The position numbers were made by a program, and so were the translations under genes. Below are positions 7,689-16,723 of a DNA stretch of 64,000 nucleotides, one piece after another. The notes under the pieces are model-generated. The model made no database searches and was not told the DNA's origin. It saw only the letters and a list, made by a program, of their open reading frames with translations. Origin of the DNA: Spirochaetaceae bacterium (lineage in GTDB: Bacteria > Spirochaetota > Spirochaetia > DSM-27196 > SKKC01); NCBI GenBank assembly GCA_007694005.1, contig RECN01000063.1:24515-88514 (forward strand), written 5' to 3'. Each line of letters starts with the position of its first letter. The first letter of the stretch is position 1.

Positions 7689-9767
7689 TCATCGGCCCCG
7701 GAAGACTTCGTCGAGTATGTGGCGGGTGATCCCGTACAGGGGAGGAACTCCCTCCGAAACCTGCAGCCGGCTCGATAACGCGAGATCATGCTGTAGCGGA
7801 AGATCGGACACATAGTAGAAAAAGCGCAGATCGACGTCCCGGGAAACGACCCCAAGTTCCATGGACTCGAGCACCTGCCGGTAATAATAGGTCCCTTCCA
7901 TTTCGAGTCCGATGCACTGTCTGATCCGGCGGTAAAAGTTCAGCATGACGCGGTTCTGCAGAAGCGTACCGTCTACCGTGAGTATAGGGCCACGATGTAC
8001 CGTGTGTGCAGGTACGCGCTCCTGCAGACGCTTCCAGGGGAAATCCGGCCGGTCGGGAACCGGCTGGAACAGATCTCCGGACTGCTCGATAAAAGCGGTT
8101 GGCTCAAGGATATCGCCCCGTTTGCCGACGAGTGCCCCGGCTTTTCCGAGGAAGTTGATACTCGACACGTTACGGCCGAAGAGCAGGAGCAGATTCCGCA
8201 TTATGTGCTCGGCCTGCTCTCCGAATGCGTAATCAATGTTAACGAGGACGATGCGGCGTTCGGCAGTGGGTTTCCGTATGCCCGGGTCGATCTCGTCCGC
8301 GAAAAGGCGCGAAACATCAATCAACTGAACCTGTATCCCCGTCGAAGCGGTACTGCGCAGGCGATATATTCCGGCGCTGTCGGCGACGCGGTGGGCATCC
8401 TCGGCTTCCTCGGGATGTGCGAGAAAATACGAGCGCGCAGCCGAATACATGCGATCGTATGAGTCCGTCCACGCTGCCTCGTAGAGTTCCGGCTCATGCT
8501 CCTGAGCCCACTGCTCGAGGGCGGTGCCTTTTCGCCGGTACCAGGGGTTCAGACAGTTCGTTACTGAGTGTGTGTTGCTGCTGATGATGTGAACTTCAAC
8601 GTCGTCGGGCAGCAGGGCCGGAGGATGACCCAGCAACTGCCCGGCAGCCTGTGCGACCTGCGATGCCCAGAGTTCGGCTCGCCTGCTGTTATACGTGTTT
8701 GCGCCACGCCGGACATCGATACCGAACATCTCCCGATGACGCACGATCTCGAACAGGCGTCGCGCGGTGTCTTCCGGCCAGACTCTGGTGATACCGGCTG
8801 CCTCCTCCTCGCTGAACGGCAGCGCAGCCAGCAGTTCGTGCAGCGGCGGGTGATCACCGGACGAAAGATAGCTCGAGAGAGCTTCGAGACACGCAGGGGT
8901 ACTCAGTCGTTTGCGGATCTTCTTCGCTTCGACTGCGTAGGTGCAGAGGCAGGTCACAAAATCAATAAGATCGGAAACACCGTTTCTGAGCAGAACGAGG
9001 TTCTTTCCCGGCACCATTTCCCATACCTCGCGCCGACGGGCTGAGGTCTCCACCTGGGGGAAGTACTGGTCCGGTGTACTGTAAGCGCCGACGAGATTGT
9101 CGGTCAGGAGCAGAGCGAACGTGCGCGTAATGTTGTCGGGGAGTCGCCGCACCGCGTACGAGAGGCCCGACACGTCAATGACCGTAGGGTTCGCAGCTCC
9201 AGGATGCAGCGCGGGTTCAAGCGACTCATACAGAGGTAAGAGGCGCCGGACGACGAGATAGCCGTTGGTGACGTCCCTGAACAGCTGGGCCTTGAACCGC
9301 TCGAAGGCCGCAAAGATCCCCTGACGATCACGAAGAAGCGTGCCGAGCCCCTGGGCAAATGCACTCGAAACGTTCAGAAGGCCAATAAACACGTCTCCGG
9401 GGATGCGATACGACCAGGTATCGGTCGTACTGAGTACATTGTAGGTCCGCGGGCAGTCAAAGACCGACTCCCATTCACCAAAATAGTGCCCCTCTTCTAC
9501 GGTGCTGATAACTCTCGGAAGGCGACTTCTCTTGTCCAGATCCTGCGGCGACTGTATGGAAGCGGTACCCCCTCCGAGGAGGTACACCCAGGTATCGGTC
9601 GCGCCCTGCTCTATGATCATATCTCCCGCGCGGTAGGTGCACCGTTCCATGCTGTCGAGTAATCCCAGTCGTTCCGTACCGTTCAGAAAACGGAATGGAA
9701 TGACCGCTTCGAGAAGTGCAGACTTTTCTCTATCCGAGCCGGCGTCCCCGCGCTGTTGTACATTCAT
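7689..9767 (-). CDS. cNMP-binding domain protein with nucleosidase-like C-terminus (function unknown)
   Basis: A 692-residue soluble protein. Residues about 20-135 look like a cyclic-nucleotide-binding domain: YRAGDMIIEQGATDTWVYLL is the usual beta-roll and HYFGEWESVFDCPRTYNV matches the phosphate-binding cassette in its FGE and PRT positions, although the cassette is not canonical. The middle (about 135-500) is unrecognised. The C-terminus (about 510-692) has features of the nucleoside phosphorylase/nucleosidase fold: FLGKAGALVGKRGDI, GLEMEGTYYY (E622, E624, as in ribose-binding MEG/MEA motifs) and YYVSDLP with D655 as a possible general acid. The gene follows 9773-10741 by 5 nt. It may sense a cyclic nucleotide and act on a nucleoside; that is inference. 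Confidence 0.6.
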   Translation of the reverse strand: MNVQQRGDAGSDREKSALLEAVIPFRFLNGTERLGLLDSMERCTYRAGDMIIEQGATDTWVYLLGGGTASIQSPQDLDKRSRLPRVISTVEEGHYFGEWESVFDCPRTYNVLSTTDTWSYRIPGDVFIGLLNVSSAFAQGLGTLLRDRQGIFAAFERFKAQLFRDVTNGYLVVRRLLPLYESLEPALHPGAANPTVIDVSGLSYAVRRLPDNITRTFALLLTDNLVGAYSTPDQYFPQVETSARRREVWEMVPGKNLVLLRNGVSDLIDFVTCLCTYAVEAKKIRKRLSTPACLEALSSYLSSGDHPPLHELLAALPFSEEEAAGITRVWPEDTARRLFEIVRHREMFGIDVRRGANTYNSRRAELWASQVAQAAGQLLGHPPALLPDDVEVHIISSNTHSVTNCLNPWYRRKGTALEQWAQEHEPELYEAAWTDSYDRMYSAARSYFLAHPEEAEDAHRVADSAGIYRLRSTASTGIQVQLIDVSRLFADEIDPGIRKPTAERRIVLVNIDYAFGEQAEHIMRNLLLLFGRNVSSINFLGKAGALVGKRGDILEPTAFIEQSGDLFQPVPDRPDFPWKRLQERVPAHTVHRGPILTVDGTLLQNRVMLNFYRRIRQCIGLEMEGTYYYRQVLESMELGVVSRDVDLRFFYYVSDLPLQHDLALSSRLQVSEGVPPLYGITRHILDEVFRGR

Positions 9768-9772
9768 ACACG

Positions 9773-10741
9773 CTACCCCTGCGGGGATATTACTACAGAT
9801 GGTGCCCTGAGGAGGACCTGAGTCACAGCCGTATCGAGGCGTTCGATGGCGGCTCTATAGGTAGCGTGTTCGGTCATACGGAATACATCATCCTCGAAAT
9901 AAACTCCCTGCCGGTTCACCCAGCCGAACAGCGGATTCTGAATAACTCCGAGCAATGCTTCTGTATCTATACCGCTGCGACTGCAGTAGCGTGCAAAGCC
10001 CAGATCCTCGACGGGATGAGGCGAGCCGTTACCGTCGACAAGATATCCAAGGCCGTCCAGAATCTGCTCGAAGGGACCGCGCGAATAATGGAAGATCCGA
10101 TTGAGCGGAAGGCGCGGATTCACGAGTCCGGCATCAATAATCTGCTCGTACATTTCCTGTACGAGCTCCTCGAAGTAGCTGTACCCGACACGGGATCGAA
10201 AGAGCATCACGGCAATGTCGGTACCACGATTGTTCTTGTGCAATACGGCCGGAATGTCGGAGGCAACGACCCAGGCTTCGTCCAGGTGTTTAAGGGTCTG
10301 ACCTGCGATGATGCAGATCTGCGACTCGTCGACCCAACGCGCAAACATACCCTCAGGTTCCATCTGAAGCACATGAAGGGCCTCAAAGGCCCCGAGAATA
10401 TTCGCTGTTTCGAAAGACTCTCCAGTCTGTGACTCAAAGGCGGTCTGCATCCACGGCGTGAACGCCTGTTTCCCATGAACGGCAAAGTGAAGCTTATGAC
10501 GGTAGTGCTTCTCGACAACGTGCTGCTCGAGCATGTATTCGCCAGGGAGGTTCGCCATGTACACGAGATCGAGGCCGTTATGATAGGCGGGACACTGCTT
10601 TATGACCCGCATAAGGCGGCTCTCTACCTCCACCCCGTTCGTCTCAGGTCGGAGATAAATGAATATGTCTTCCGCCTCGGGTCCGTCTGCGGGTCCGGTA
10701 TACGGCACCAGGACGGTCGGGGCCTGATCTGCATGCGGCAC
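9773..10741 (-). CDS. Conserved-looking protein of unknown function, partner of the cNMP-binding protein
   Basis: A 322-residue soluble protein starting at GTG 10741, with GGAG about 10 nt upstream. I recognise no domain. Visible traits are AYHNGLDLVYMANLPGEYML near the N-terminus, EKHYRHKLHFAVHGKQAF, a His/Tyr/Glu-rich core, and no signal peptide or membrane segment. It is the first gene of a two-gene operon with the cNMP-binding/nucleosidase-like protein (5-nt gap), so the two probably act together. It has its own promoter overlapping the end of pheT. Confidence 0.6.
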   Translation of the reverse strand: MPHADQAPTVLVPYTGPADGPEAEDIFIYLRPETNGVEVESRLMRVIKQCPAYHNGLDLVYMANLPGEYMLEQHVVEKHYRHKLHFAVHGKQAFTPWMQTAFESQTGESFETANILGAFEALHVLQMEPEGMFARWVDESQICIIAGQTLKHLDEAWVVASDIPAVLHKNNRGTDIAVMLFRSRVGYSYFEELVQEMYEQIIDAGLVNPRLPLNRIFHYSRGPFEQILDGLGYLVDGNGSPHPVEDLGFARYCSRSGIDTEALLGVIQNPLFGWVNRQGVYFEDDVFRMTEHATYRAAIERLDTAVTQVLLRAPSVVISPQG

Positions 10742-10789
10742 GACTGCACCACTCCGGTACTTGTGTGAATACGCCGACTGTCCCTCTTA

Positions 10790-10817
10790 ATTATACTCCG
10801 GATTCACGCGAGAGCAA
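10790..10817 (-). promoter_or_regulatory. Promoter of the two-gene unknown operon
   Basis: Minus-strand -35 TTGCTC (10817-10812) and a perfect -10 TATAAT (10795-10790) with a 16-nt spacer. The -10 overlaps the pheT stop codon, giving a leader of about 40 nt to GTG 10741. Confidence 0.65.
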
Positions 10818-12527
10818 GGAGCCGATATTCAGCTCCGCAGCAGTCGTCGGCATACTTATACCCCAGTTCTCAAGGACCTGCGGGTGTAACTCACCCATAA
10901 TGCCTGCTATCCGTCCCGCGACACGTATCTTCGCACAGCGACCGGCGATAAAACGCGAATCATCCGCCGCCTCATAACGCGCGTCGATGTTCAGGAAATA
11001 GAGCATGGTATTCACTTTATCGCGTACGGTATTGAACGTTGATTCGACATCCGACAGGACGAGACCCAGCACATCGTCCGTCCGTGTTCCGCTGGAATCG
11101 GCGGCATCACGCACGGCGACTTTTCCGACCTCGAATATCAGATGCGGATAAACCGCGTGGGCGGAAACGGCCTCAGCAGAAAGGAGCGACGGCAAGACCG
11201 AAGGTCGCACATACTCATAGTTTTCGCTCATGGGATTCTGTATGCGCACCATGGCGGAATCATAGGCGTCGGACTCGTCGGTTGCGACCGGCTGCATGCG
11301 GTCGAGATAGTCGCGACGCGAGCCTAAGTAGTTGAAGACCATTTCCTGAAAGCCAAGACCGACAAGGACCGTTTTTACGTCCCGGGACAGAACCTCGACC
11401 GCGGTCAGACGCCCGACCGTGAAGTCCTGAAGCATGGTCGGCTCGAAGTTGCCCATGCCGTAGCCGATCATGATGTCCTCGGCGATATCGACGGGATGCA
11501 GAAAGTCGTTCCGGTACGGTGGCGGCTGCACACGAACGCTGCCCCCGGTCTCCGCTGCAATGCAGCCCATGCGGCCGAGCAGCCGAACACAGTCCCCGGC
11601 AGTGAGCGATACCCCGAGCCACTTCGACGCAAAGGCTGGCTCGATTTCGACCGGGGTCTGGAAGTACTGCGGTGTCACGACCGTCGTTCCGGCAGGAGTA
11701 TCGTAAGGATACTCGATGCAGACCGGCTCAATCGTGAATCCGGCGTCCGCAAGATCGCAGGCAACGATGGAGCACGCAAGATGCAGTACGCTCTGATCCG
11801 TTCCCGTAAGCTCGATGAAAAGCGAACTGTCACCGACTTCGACGGCACCGAGACGGGCGCTGTTGATGACAGGGGGAAAGCTGAGAGCGTCCCCGCCAGC
11901 GTCTTCGAGGTAGGGCATCTTCGGAAAGTCAGCCACAATATGCCCGAAATCGCGCCCTTTTGGATGCTCGGTGATCATCTGTCGCAGGCTCATGGCGCGT
12001 TCCTCGGCGAGCGGTATGAACTGCGTCGCGTCGGGATCTGCCGCCCGGTACGAGACAGGGAACTGCATGAGATCACTGCGATATATGCCCATCGCAACGG
12101 CCCGCCGCTTCTGCCCGTAATTCCAGCAGAGTTTTTCCTGGGTCTGAATGATGTCGTTGAGCGTCGACTCATCGATCGAGGGGCCGCGTGCGACGAAACC
12201 TGCAATGTATGGCCGAATATCCTTCAGACCTGCATCGACCTGCACTACCCGGCTGCCGCATTCTTTCGGTGCGTCGGTGGTACTGAAAAAGTCATACTCG
12301 GAAATGGCCCCACCGCGGTACACGCGAAGCTGTCGGCCAAGTCCCGCAGTCGACCAGAGGTCAGGCCTGTTCGTGTCGTTCAGCTCGATTTTCAGAAGCC
12401 CGTGTTCGTCTTCCCATTCATCGACCTCTGCCTTCGCGACGGAAAGCTGTTCTTCCAGCACGTCGTTCTGCAGTCTTTCTCCGATGTATGTGTCCAGTGC
12501 GTTTCTGTACAACTCGATTTTTGGCAT
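10791..12527 (-). CDS. pheT: Phenylalanyl-tRNA synthetase beta subunit, archaeal/eukaryotic-like type
   Basis: A 578-residue subunit, far shorter than the roughly 800 residues of the usual bacterial PheT and lacking the bacterial N-terminal tRNA-binding-protein-like and C-terminal anticodon-binding extensions. MPKIELYRNALDTYIGERL, LLKIELNDTNRPDLWSTAGL and IRPYIAGFVARG are characteristic of the archaeal-type beta chain; the C-terminal third is the catalytic-like core (LIFEVGKVAV, IMGELHPQVLENWGI). It pairs with PheS as an alpha2beta2 enzyme charging tRNA-Phe. It lies 3 nt downstream of pheS. Archaeal-type PheRS is known in spirochaetes and is one reason for the lineage call. Confidence 0.95.
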   Translation of the reverse strand: MPKIELYRNALDTYIGERLQNDVLEEQLSVAKAEVDEWEDEHGLLKIELNDTNRPDLWSTAGLGRQLRVYRGGAISEYDFFSTTDAPKECGSRVVQVDAGLKDIRPYIAGFVARGPSIDESTLNDIIQTQEKLCWNYGQKRRAVAMGIYRSDLMQFPVSYRAADPDATQFIPLAEERAMSLRQMITEHPKGRDFGHIVADFPKMPYLEDAGGDALSFPPVINSARLGAVEVGDSSLFIELTGTDQSVLHLACSIVACDLADAGFTIEPVCIEYPYDTPAGTTVVTPQYFQTPVEIEPAFASKWLGVSLTAGDCVRLLGRMGCIAAETGGSVRVQPPPYRNDFLHPVDIAEDIMIGYGMGNFEPTMLQDFTVGRLTAVEVLSRDVKTVLVGLGFQEMVFNYLGSRRDYLDRMQPVATDESDAYDSAMVRIQNPMSENYEYVRPSVLPSLLSAEAVSAHAVYPHLIFEVGKVAVRDAADSSGTRTDDVLGLVLSDVESTFNTVRDKVNTMLYFLNIDARYEAADDSRFIAGRCAKIRVAGRIAGIMGELHPQVLENWGISMPTTAAELNIGSLLSRESGV

Positions 12528-12530
12528 TGC

Positions 12531-14075
12531 TTACTTCCTCCGTCGCAGACGAACCCGTTCAAGGTCGTTCGAGAACAGCTCGCGCAGATCGTTCAATCCA
12601 AGATGCATGAGAGCCATCCGATCGATACCGAGCCCCCACGCGAGCACCGGGACGTCAATGCCGAGCGGTGCAGTGACTTCGGGGCGGAATATACCGGAAC
12701 CGCCAAGCTCAAACCAGCCGAGTTTCGGGTGCTTGATATGAACCTCAACCGAAGGCTCAGTAAACGGAAAATAGCCCGGTACGTACTTGACCTCAGTCGC
12801 TCCTGCAACCTCTTCAGCAAACATCTTCAGCATGCCGAGCAGCGTTCTGAGATTCACGTCTTCGCCGAGTACGATGCCTTCCGTCTGATAAAAATCGCTC
12901 AGATGCGTAGCATCGACCTGATCGTAGCGGAAACACCGCACGATGCCAAAGTACCGGCCGGGCACCTTGGCCTTCGGCAACTGTCTGGCCGAGAGGACCG
13001 TCCCCTGACTTCGAAGGATGAGCCTTCGCGTGAAGTCGCGGTCGAATCCGTAGTTCCAGCCCCTGCTGCCGGTGGTCCATCCGTTCTCGTGAACCGCAGC
13101 GACCTGATCGAGGTAGGGCTGTTCGATCTCGCGCGCGTGCGTCGGCTCGGCAACGTAATATACGTCATGAATATCCCTGGCTGCGTGAAACTGGGGCATG
13201 AACAACGCGTCCGAGTTCCAGAACTCCGTTTCGACGACCGGTCCATCAAACTCCTCGAATCCGAGTCCGACCAGCGTGTCTTTCACTGACTCCAGGTATT
13301 CGGCATATGGATTACGGCGCCCCGGTATGAGTCGTGCGGGCGGCGTTTCGATGTTATATGAGCGAAAGCTCGCGTGTTTCCAGGAACCATCACGCAGCAT
13401 AGCCGGTGTCAATGACCCCGTTTCCTCACCGGTGAGTCCGGAATCCGCAGCCGCCTTCCGGGCGGCCTCGCCGGATTCGGTAAAGCGATACACAACCTCG
13501 TTTCGTTCCACAATGCGGAAGGCGACGGAACCGGCGCCCCGTTTTTTTGCGATGCCCTGAACCGCGGTACGCTCGGCGTCAGCGAGACTCTCTTCTGCCA
13601 GTGCACCTTCACGAACCGCACGCTCGAGGATCCCACGGACAAGCGGCACCCAGTCAGCCTTCGCCGGATCGAGCAGAACGGCACGCTTCTCTGAGTCCAT
13701 CTGCACCGCCCCGGCCTTGGAAAGCGCTCCAAAGGCCGATCCGATGTCGCGCATTTCGAGCCCGCAGGCTGAAGCAAGCGCTGGAAGCGGCGTAGCGCCG
13801 TCCTTTTCAAGCACACGAAGCAGCCGTTCCTCCGGCGCACCCGTGTCGGCGTACTCTTTCCCGAGTTCGGTAAGCTCGTAGAAGACCCGAGCCGTCCGTG
13901 ACGACTCTTCGATAAGGCCTTTCGCCGCAAGCCAGCTCACAACCTGGTTGCCCTGCCCCTCTTTGAGACCGACACGTGCCACCATCTCGGGAACAGTGAG
14001 CTCTGACGCTCCCGAAAAATGCAGAAGAACCCTGATTTCTAGTGGATGAAAGCTGCGAATATCAATATCTGTCAT
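12531..14075 (-). CDS. pheS: Phenylalanyl-tRNA synthetase alpha subunit, archaeal/eukaryotic-like type
   Basis: A 514-residue subunit with a long N-terminal region of winged-helix character (about residues 1-220) before the class II catalytic core, the layout of archaeal and cytosolic PheRS. Motif 2/3 landmarks are visible: FDGPVVETEFWNSDALFMPQ, HAARDIHDVYY, LRSQGTVLSARQL, KYFG-like RYFGIVRCFRYDQVDATH, FTEPSVEVHIKHP and AWGLGIDRMALM. It activates phenylalanine with ATP. It is the first gene of the pheS-pheT operon; a GAGGGGT ribosome site precedes ATG 14075. Confidence 0.95.
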   Translation of the reverse strand: MTDIDIRSFHPLEIRVLLHFSGASELTVPEMVARVGLKEGQGNQVVSWLAAKGLIEESSRTARVFYELTELGKEYADTGAPEERLLRVLEKDGATPLPALASACGLEMRDIGSAFGALSKAGAVQMDSEKRAVLLDPAKADWVPLVRGILERAVREGALAEESLADAERTAVQGIAKKRGAGSVAFRIVERNEVVYRFTESGEAARKAAADSGLTGEETGSLTPAMLRDGSWKHASFRSYNIETPPARLIPGRRNPYAEYLESVKDTLVGLGFEEFDGPVVETEFWNSDALFMPQFHAARDIHDVYYVAEPTHAREIEQPYLDQVAAVHENGWTTGSRGWNYGFDRDFTRRLILRSQGTVLSARQLPKAKVPGRYFGIVRCFRYDQVDATHLSDFYQTEGIVLGEDVNLRTLLGMLKMFAEEVAGATEVKYVPGYFPFTEPSVEVHIKHPKLGWFELGGSGIFRPEVTAPLGIDVPVLAWGLGIDRMALMHLGLNDLRELFSNDLERVRLRRRK

Positions 14076-14336
14076 TATGCGCTACCCCTCTCGTCCGCGC
14101 GAGTGTCTGATATACCTACCGCAGTCTCCGCGTCTTGTAAAGCGCACAGTTTCACGGCGTAGTAATAAAAGAACGGTACTGTATGATTATGTGTACAAAC
14201 AGGCCAGTTCACCCGAAACTTCCGTAGAGACGAGTGTCCGTAAATCCCTCTTTTACCATGCTTTACGTAACATGCTGTTCCGATGGTGCCGCTCGGCACG
14301 AAACTTGCATTAGGTCAGTACGGAGTGTTCGTATTC

Positions 14337-15002
14337 ATGGAATATACAGGCCTTACCCGCGCACGAAATTACACAAGCCTGCAAACAGGTACCTCAGCTG
14401 CCCGCCGCGTTTTTGGCACCATTCCAGCGGATATTCGCACAGAGCTCGTACGCAAGTCCATACACATGTTCATCGCATTCGTGCCCCTGTTCGCGCGCAC
14501 GATCGGAACAGTCGCAACGATGTCGATGCTCGCCTTCGGCACGGTTTTCTACGCGGTCGCCGAAATCGAGCGCCTCAGCGGGCGTCCGGTCTTTGTAATC
14601 GGGCGTCTGACCGCCATGGCTCAGCGGAGTCGTGATATCGGCCATTTCGTAATGGGGCCGGTGACACTGGGCCTCGGTGCTATGGCGGCCCTGCTTCTAT
14701 ACCCGTACCCGGCTGCAGCGATCGCGATTTACGCCCTTGCGTTCGGAGACGGATTTGCCAGCCTGGTCGGCAAGGCGGTTGGACGTCACGCGCTACCCTT
14801 TACACAGGGCAGCAAAAGCATCGAGGGGAGTCTGGCCTGTTTCGCATCCGTCTTCGCGGCGTCCTCGATCTTCCTCGCGAACAGCAGTCAGGCCTTTCTC
14901 GTAGCGCTGGTCGCGACCGCCCTCGAAGCGGCCCCGGGTAAGGACATCGACAACCTGCTCCTTCCCATCGGCACGGGACTGGTCGTCGCTCTCATTCTCT
15001 AG
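14337..15002 (+). CDS. CTP-dependent lipid kinase/cytidylyltransferase-like membrane protein (SEC59/DGK1/VTE5 family)
   Basis: A 221-residue inner-membrane protein with about six hydrophobic segments. After RTELVRKSIHMFIAFVPLF comes the family signature ALAFGDGFASLVGKAVGRH, then QGSKSIEGSLACF, the motif set of dolichol kinase, phytol kinase and CTP:diacylglycerol kinase. It should phosphorylate a lipid alcohol using CTP; in bacteria the substrate is often unknown (isoprenoid alcohol or diacylglycerol). The start is uncertain: ATG 14337 has GGAG 11 nt upstream, while in-frame ATG 14283 would add 18 residues. It is divergent from pheS and converges on the next membrane protein gene. Confidence 0.78.
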   Translation: MEYTGLTRARNYTSLQTGTSAARRVFGTIPADIRTELVRKSIHMFIAFVPLFARTIGTVATMSMLAFGTVFYAVAEIERLSGRPVFVIGRLTAMAQRSRDIGHFVMGPVTLGLGAMAALLLYPYPAAAIAIYALAFGDGFASLVGKAVGRHALPFTQGSKSIEGSLACFASVFAASSIFLANSSQAFLVALVATALEAAPGKDIDNLLLPIGTGLVVALIL

Positions 15003-15017
15003 ATCAGGTTCTCTATA

Positions 15018-15863
15018 TCAGGTCCACAAATACACCGCGTAGCTGTTCCGCGCGAAAAGCGCAAAGCCGACTGCATACAGCACGCCAGCCGCGAGGTGAA
15101 GCGGCAGCCCGGACACGTAGAAAAACAGTTCCCTCGACACGAGTATTGCAAAAACCCCCAAAGGTACAACGACCCTCGCTGATTCCTCGGCTTCGATTCC
15201 ATAGCGAAGGAAGTTAATGAGCGTCAGCACAGCGAGCGCACCCGTGATGAGCTGAATGTTTCCCCGCGCTTCGAGGCGGTGTAGCAGCGCCTCGTCCAGC
15301 TGGAACGCATCCACCGGCAGAACGTAGGCAAAGGCAAGTGCGATGGTCATGACGGCAATCATCGCCCCCCAGATCCTTGTGTACTGGGCTCCGGCGGCAT
15401 AGATGCTTGCGGTAAACAGCGCCAGGGCCCCCGCGATGTGAGCGGCATAGACTGCCCGCGAGAGAGTTGCCGCGTAGGTGGACGAAAACCCGTAGCCGGG
15501 AAGAATGATCTGGGCAATGCGGATCGCAGTCAGCCCCGATAATACCATCGAGAGCGTGACGAAAAAGATCGTCGGTGTGACGCTCGACCGAAAATACCGC
15601 CTTGTAAGCAGTGCCGACCCTACCGCTACGGGAACCGGAAGCAGCGGCGACAAAAACACGCCGAGGGGACCGGCCCCACTGGCCGGCACAGAAAAACCAT
15701 ACAGACTTCTGGCCTCGGCGAGCTCGGAAAACGCGTAAAAAACCGTTTGCGGGCCCCCGTTTGACCACACGTGCACACCGACGACTGCGGATAGAACGAC
15801 AGCAACGAAAAGAACTGCGAGCGCGGAATAAAGAATGAGTCGATTGCGGGCACGCAGCGTCAT
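15018..15863 (-). CDS. Polytopic membrane protein of unknown function
   Basis: A 281-residue protein with about eight hydrophobic segments, for example LILYSALAVLFVAVVLSAVV, PTIFFVTLSMVLSGLTAI and WGAMIAVMTIALAFAYVL. I recognise no family. An Arg/Glu-containing stretch (LHRLEARGNIQL) separates the last transmembrane pairs. The longer in-frame start at 16043 would run through the divergent gene and its signal peptide, so I chose ATG 15863, which has a TATACT -10 box 10 nt upstream and no ribosome site. Confidence 0.72.
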   Translation of the reverse strand: MTLRARNRLILYSALAVLFVAVVLSAVVGVHVWSNGGPQTVFYAFSELAEARSLYGFSVPASGAGPLGVFLSPLLPVPVAVGSALLTRRYFRSSVTPTIFFVTLSMVLSGLTAIRIAQIILPGYGFSSTYAATLSRAVYAAHIAGALALFTASIYAAGAQYTRIWGAMIAVMTIALAFAYVLPVDAFQLDEALLHRLEARGNIQLITGALAVLTLINFLRYGIEAEESARVVVPLGVFAILVSRELFFYVSGLPLHLAAGVLYAVGFALFARNSYAVYLWT

Positions 15864-15873
15864 GGTGCAGTTG

Positions 15874-15879
15874 AGTATA
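15874..15879 (-). promoter_or_regulatory. -10 box for the 15863 gene (near-leaderless)
   Basis: TATACT on the minus strand ends 10 nt before ATG 15863, predicting a leader of about 3 nt. No convincing -35 box is seen. Confidence 0.45.
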
Positions 15880-15954
15880 CGGTAGAAAGGGCCGAAAAAA
15901 CTACAGTTTGGCGAAAACTGCTCGATACTGTGTACGAGGGAGGTGCGCACACAC

Positions 15955-16650
15955 ATGAGACGAGGACCTGTTTCTGCATTTCTGGCAGTAATTCTCATTG
16001 CAGCCGCGTATGGTGCGGCCGCTGACGCGGCGATCTTCACCAATCTCGGGTTTTCCGAAGACGGACGCTTTCTTATGTTCTCTCAGCACGGTATCGAACG
16101 CGCAAGCGGACAGGCCTACGCCGAGATATACACCGTTGACGTTCCGGCAAACCAGTTTGTTCCCTCGGGAGTCTTCAGACAGCGATACCCGGAACCGGTA
16201 AGCGCCGGTCAGACCGGTCACGCGGCACTGCTGACGCTGCTTCGTGAGGCTGAATCGGTTCGCAGCAGCCGCGGAATCAGTCATTTCCGCCAGGGGCGAC
16301 TCGTGTACCTGCTTCTGAACAACGACGAACCACGGTCGGAAATAACCTTCCGCGACTTCGTCGGCGGTGACAGTTACCACGTCCGGCTGACACAGGAGTC
16401 ACAGGGCTCGGGTACCGACGTACAGGCCCGGTTTCACATAGACCTGACGCGAACAAGCGCCGCAGGACGAAGTCACGAATACAGGATCGGTCTTCCAGAC
16501 CGTTTTCGGGATGGAGTGCGCAGCTACCGCGTGCGGCAGGCCATTCTGACCCCGGATGGAAACGGCATGGTATTCGTCGTAGAGATGGAACGCCCCTCGG
16601 ACACCGGTGGTATATCGATCCGGTACATGGTAGAGACCGTCCGCTTCTAA
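15955..16650 (+). CDS. Secreted DUF2259 protein
   Basis: A 231-residue exported protein. The signal peptide is MRRGPVSAFLAVILIAAAYG, with cleavage probably after AAADA. The mature part opens with FTNLGFSEDGRFLMFSQHGI, GQAYAEIYTVDV and VPSGVFRQRYPEP, the hallmarks of DUF2259, a family of small predicted secreted proteins known in treponemes and some proteobacteria with no assigned function. The fold looks beta-rich. GGGAGG lies 11 nt before ATG 15955; the in-frame GTG 15943 overlaps that site and is less likely. Confidence 0.78.
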   Translation: MRRGPVSAFLAVILIAAAYGAAADAAIFTNLGFSEDGRFLMFSQHGIERASGQAYAEIYTVDVPANQFVPSGVFRQRYPEPVSAGQTGHAALLTLLREAESVRSSRGISHFRQGRLVYLLLNNDEPRSEITFRDFVGGDSYHVRLTQESQGSGTDVQARFHIDLTRTSAAGRSHEYRIGLPDRFRDGVRSYRVRQAILTPDGNGMVFVVEMERPSDTGGISIRYMVETVRF

Positions 16651-16655
16651 AGCCG

Positions 16656-16684
16656 TTGACGCCGTGGATACCGCAATTTAGAAT
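16656..16684 (+). promoter_or_regulatory. Sigma-70 promoter of proS
   Basis: -35 TTGACG (16656-16661), a 17-nt spacer and -10 TAGAAT (16679-16684). It predicts transcription from about 16691 and a leader of about 33 nt containing GTGAGGT before ATG 16724. Confidence 0.8.
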
Positions 16685-16723
16685 AGCACTTCCGAATCCA
16701 ACAGATACTGAACGTGAGGTCTC

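Noticed and set aside
11496..13289. 597-codon open frame opposite pheT and pheS
   Set aside because: Antisense to two well-supported synthetase genes and spanning their junction; no motif or ribosome site supports it.
14258..14280. Direct CATGCT repeats and TTACGTAA palindrome between pheS and the lipid kinase gene
   Set aside because: Short and A/T-rich; could be an operator but no spacing, promoter or regulator links it to a function.
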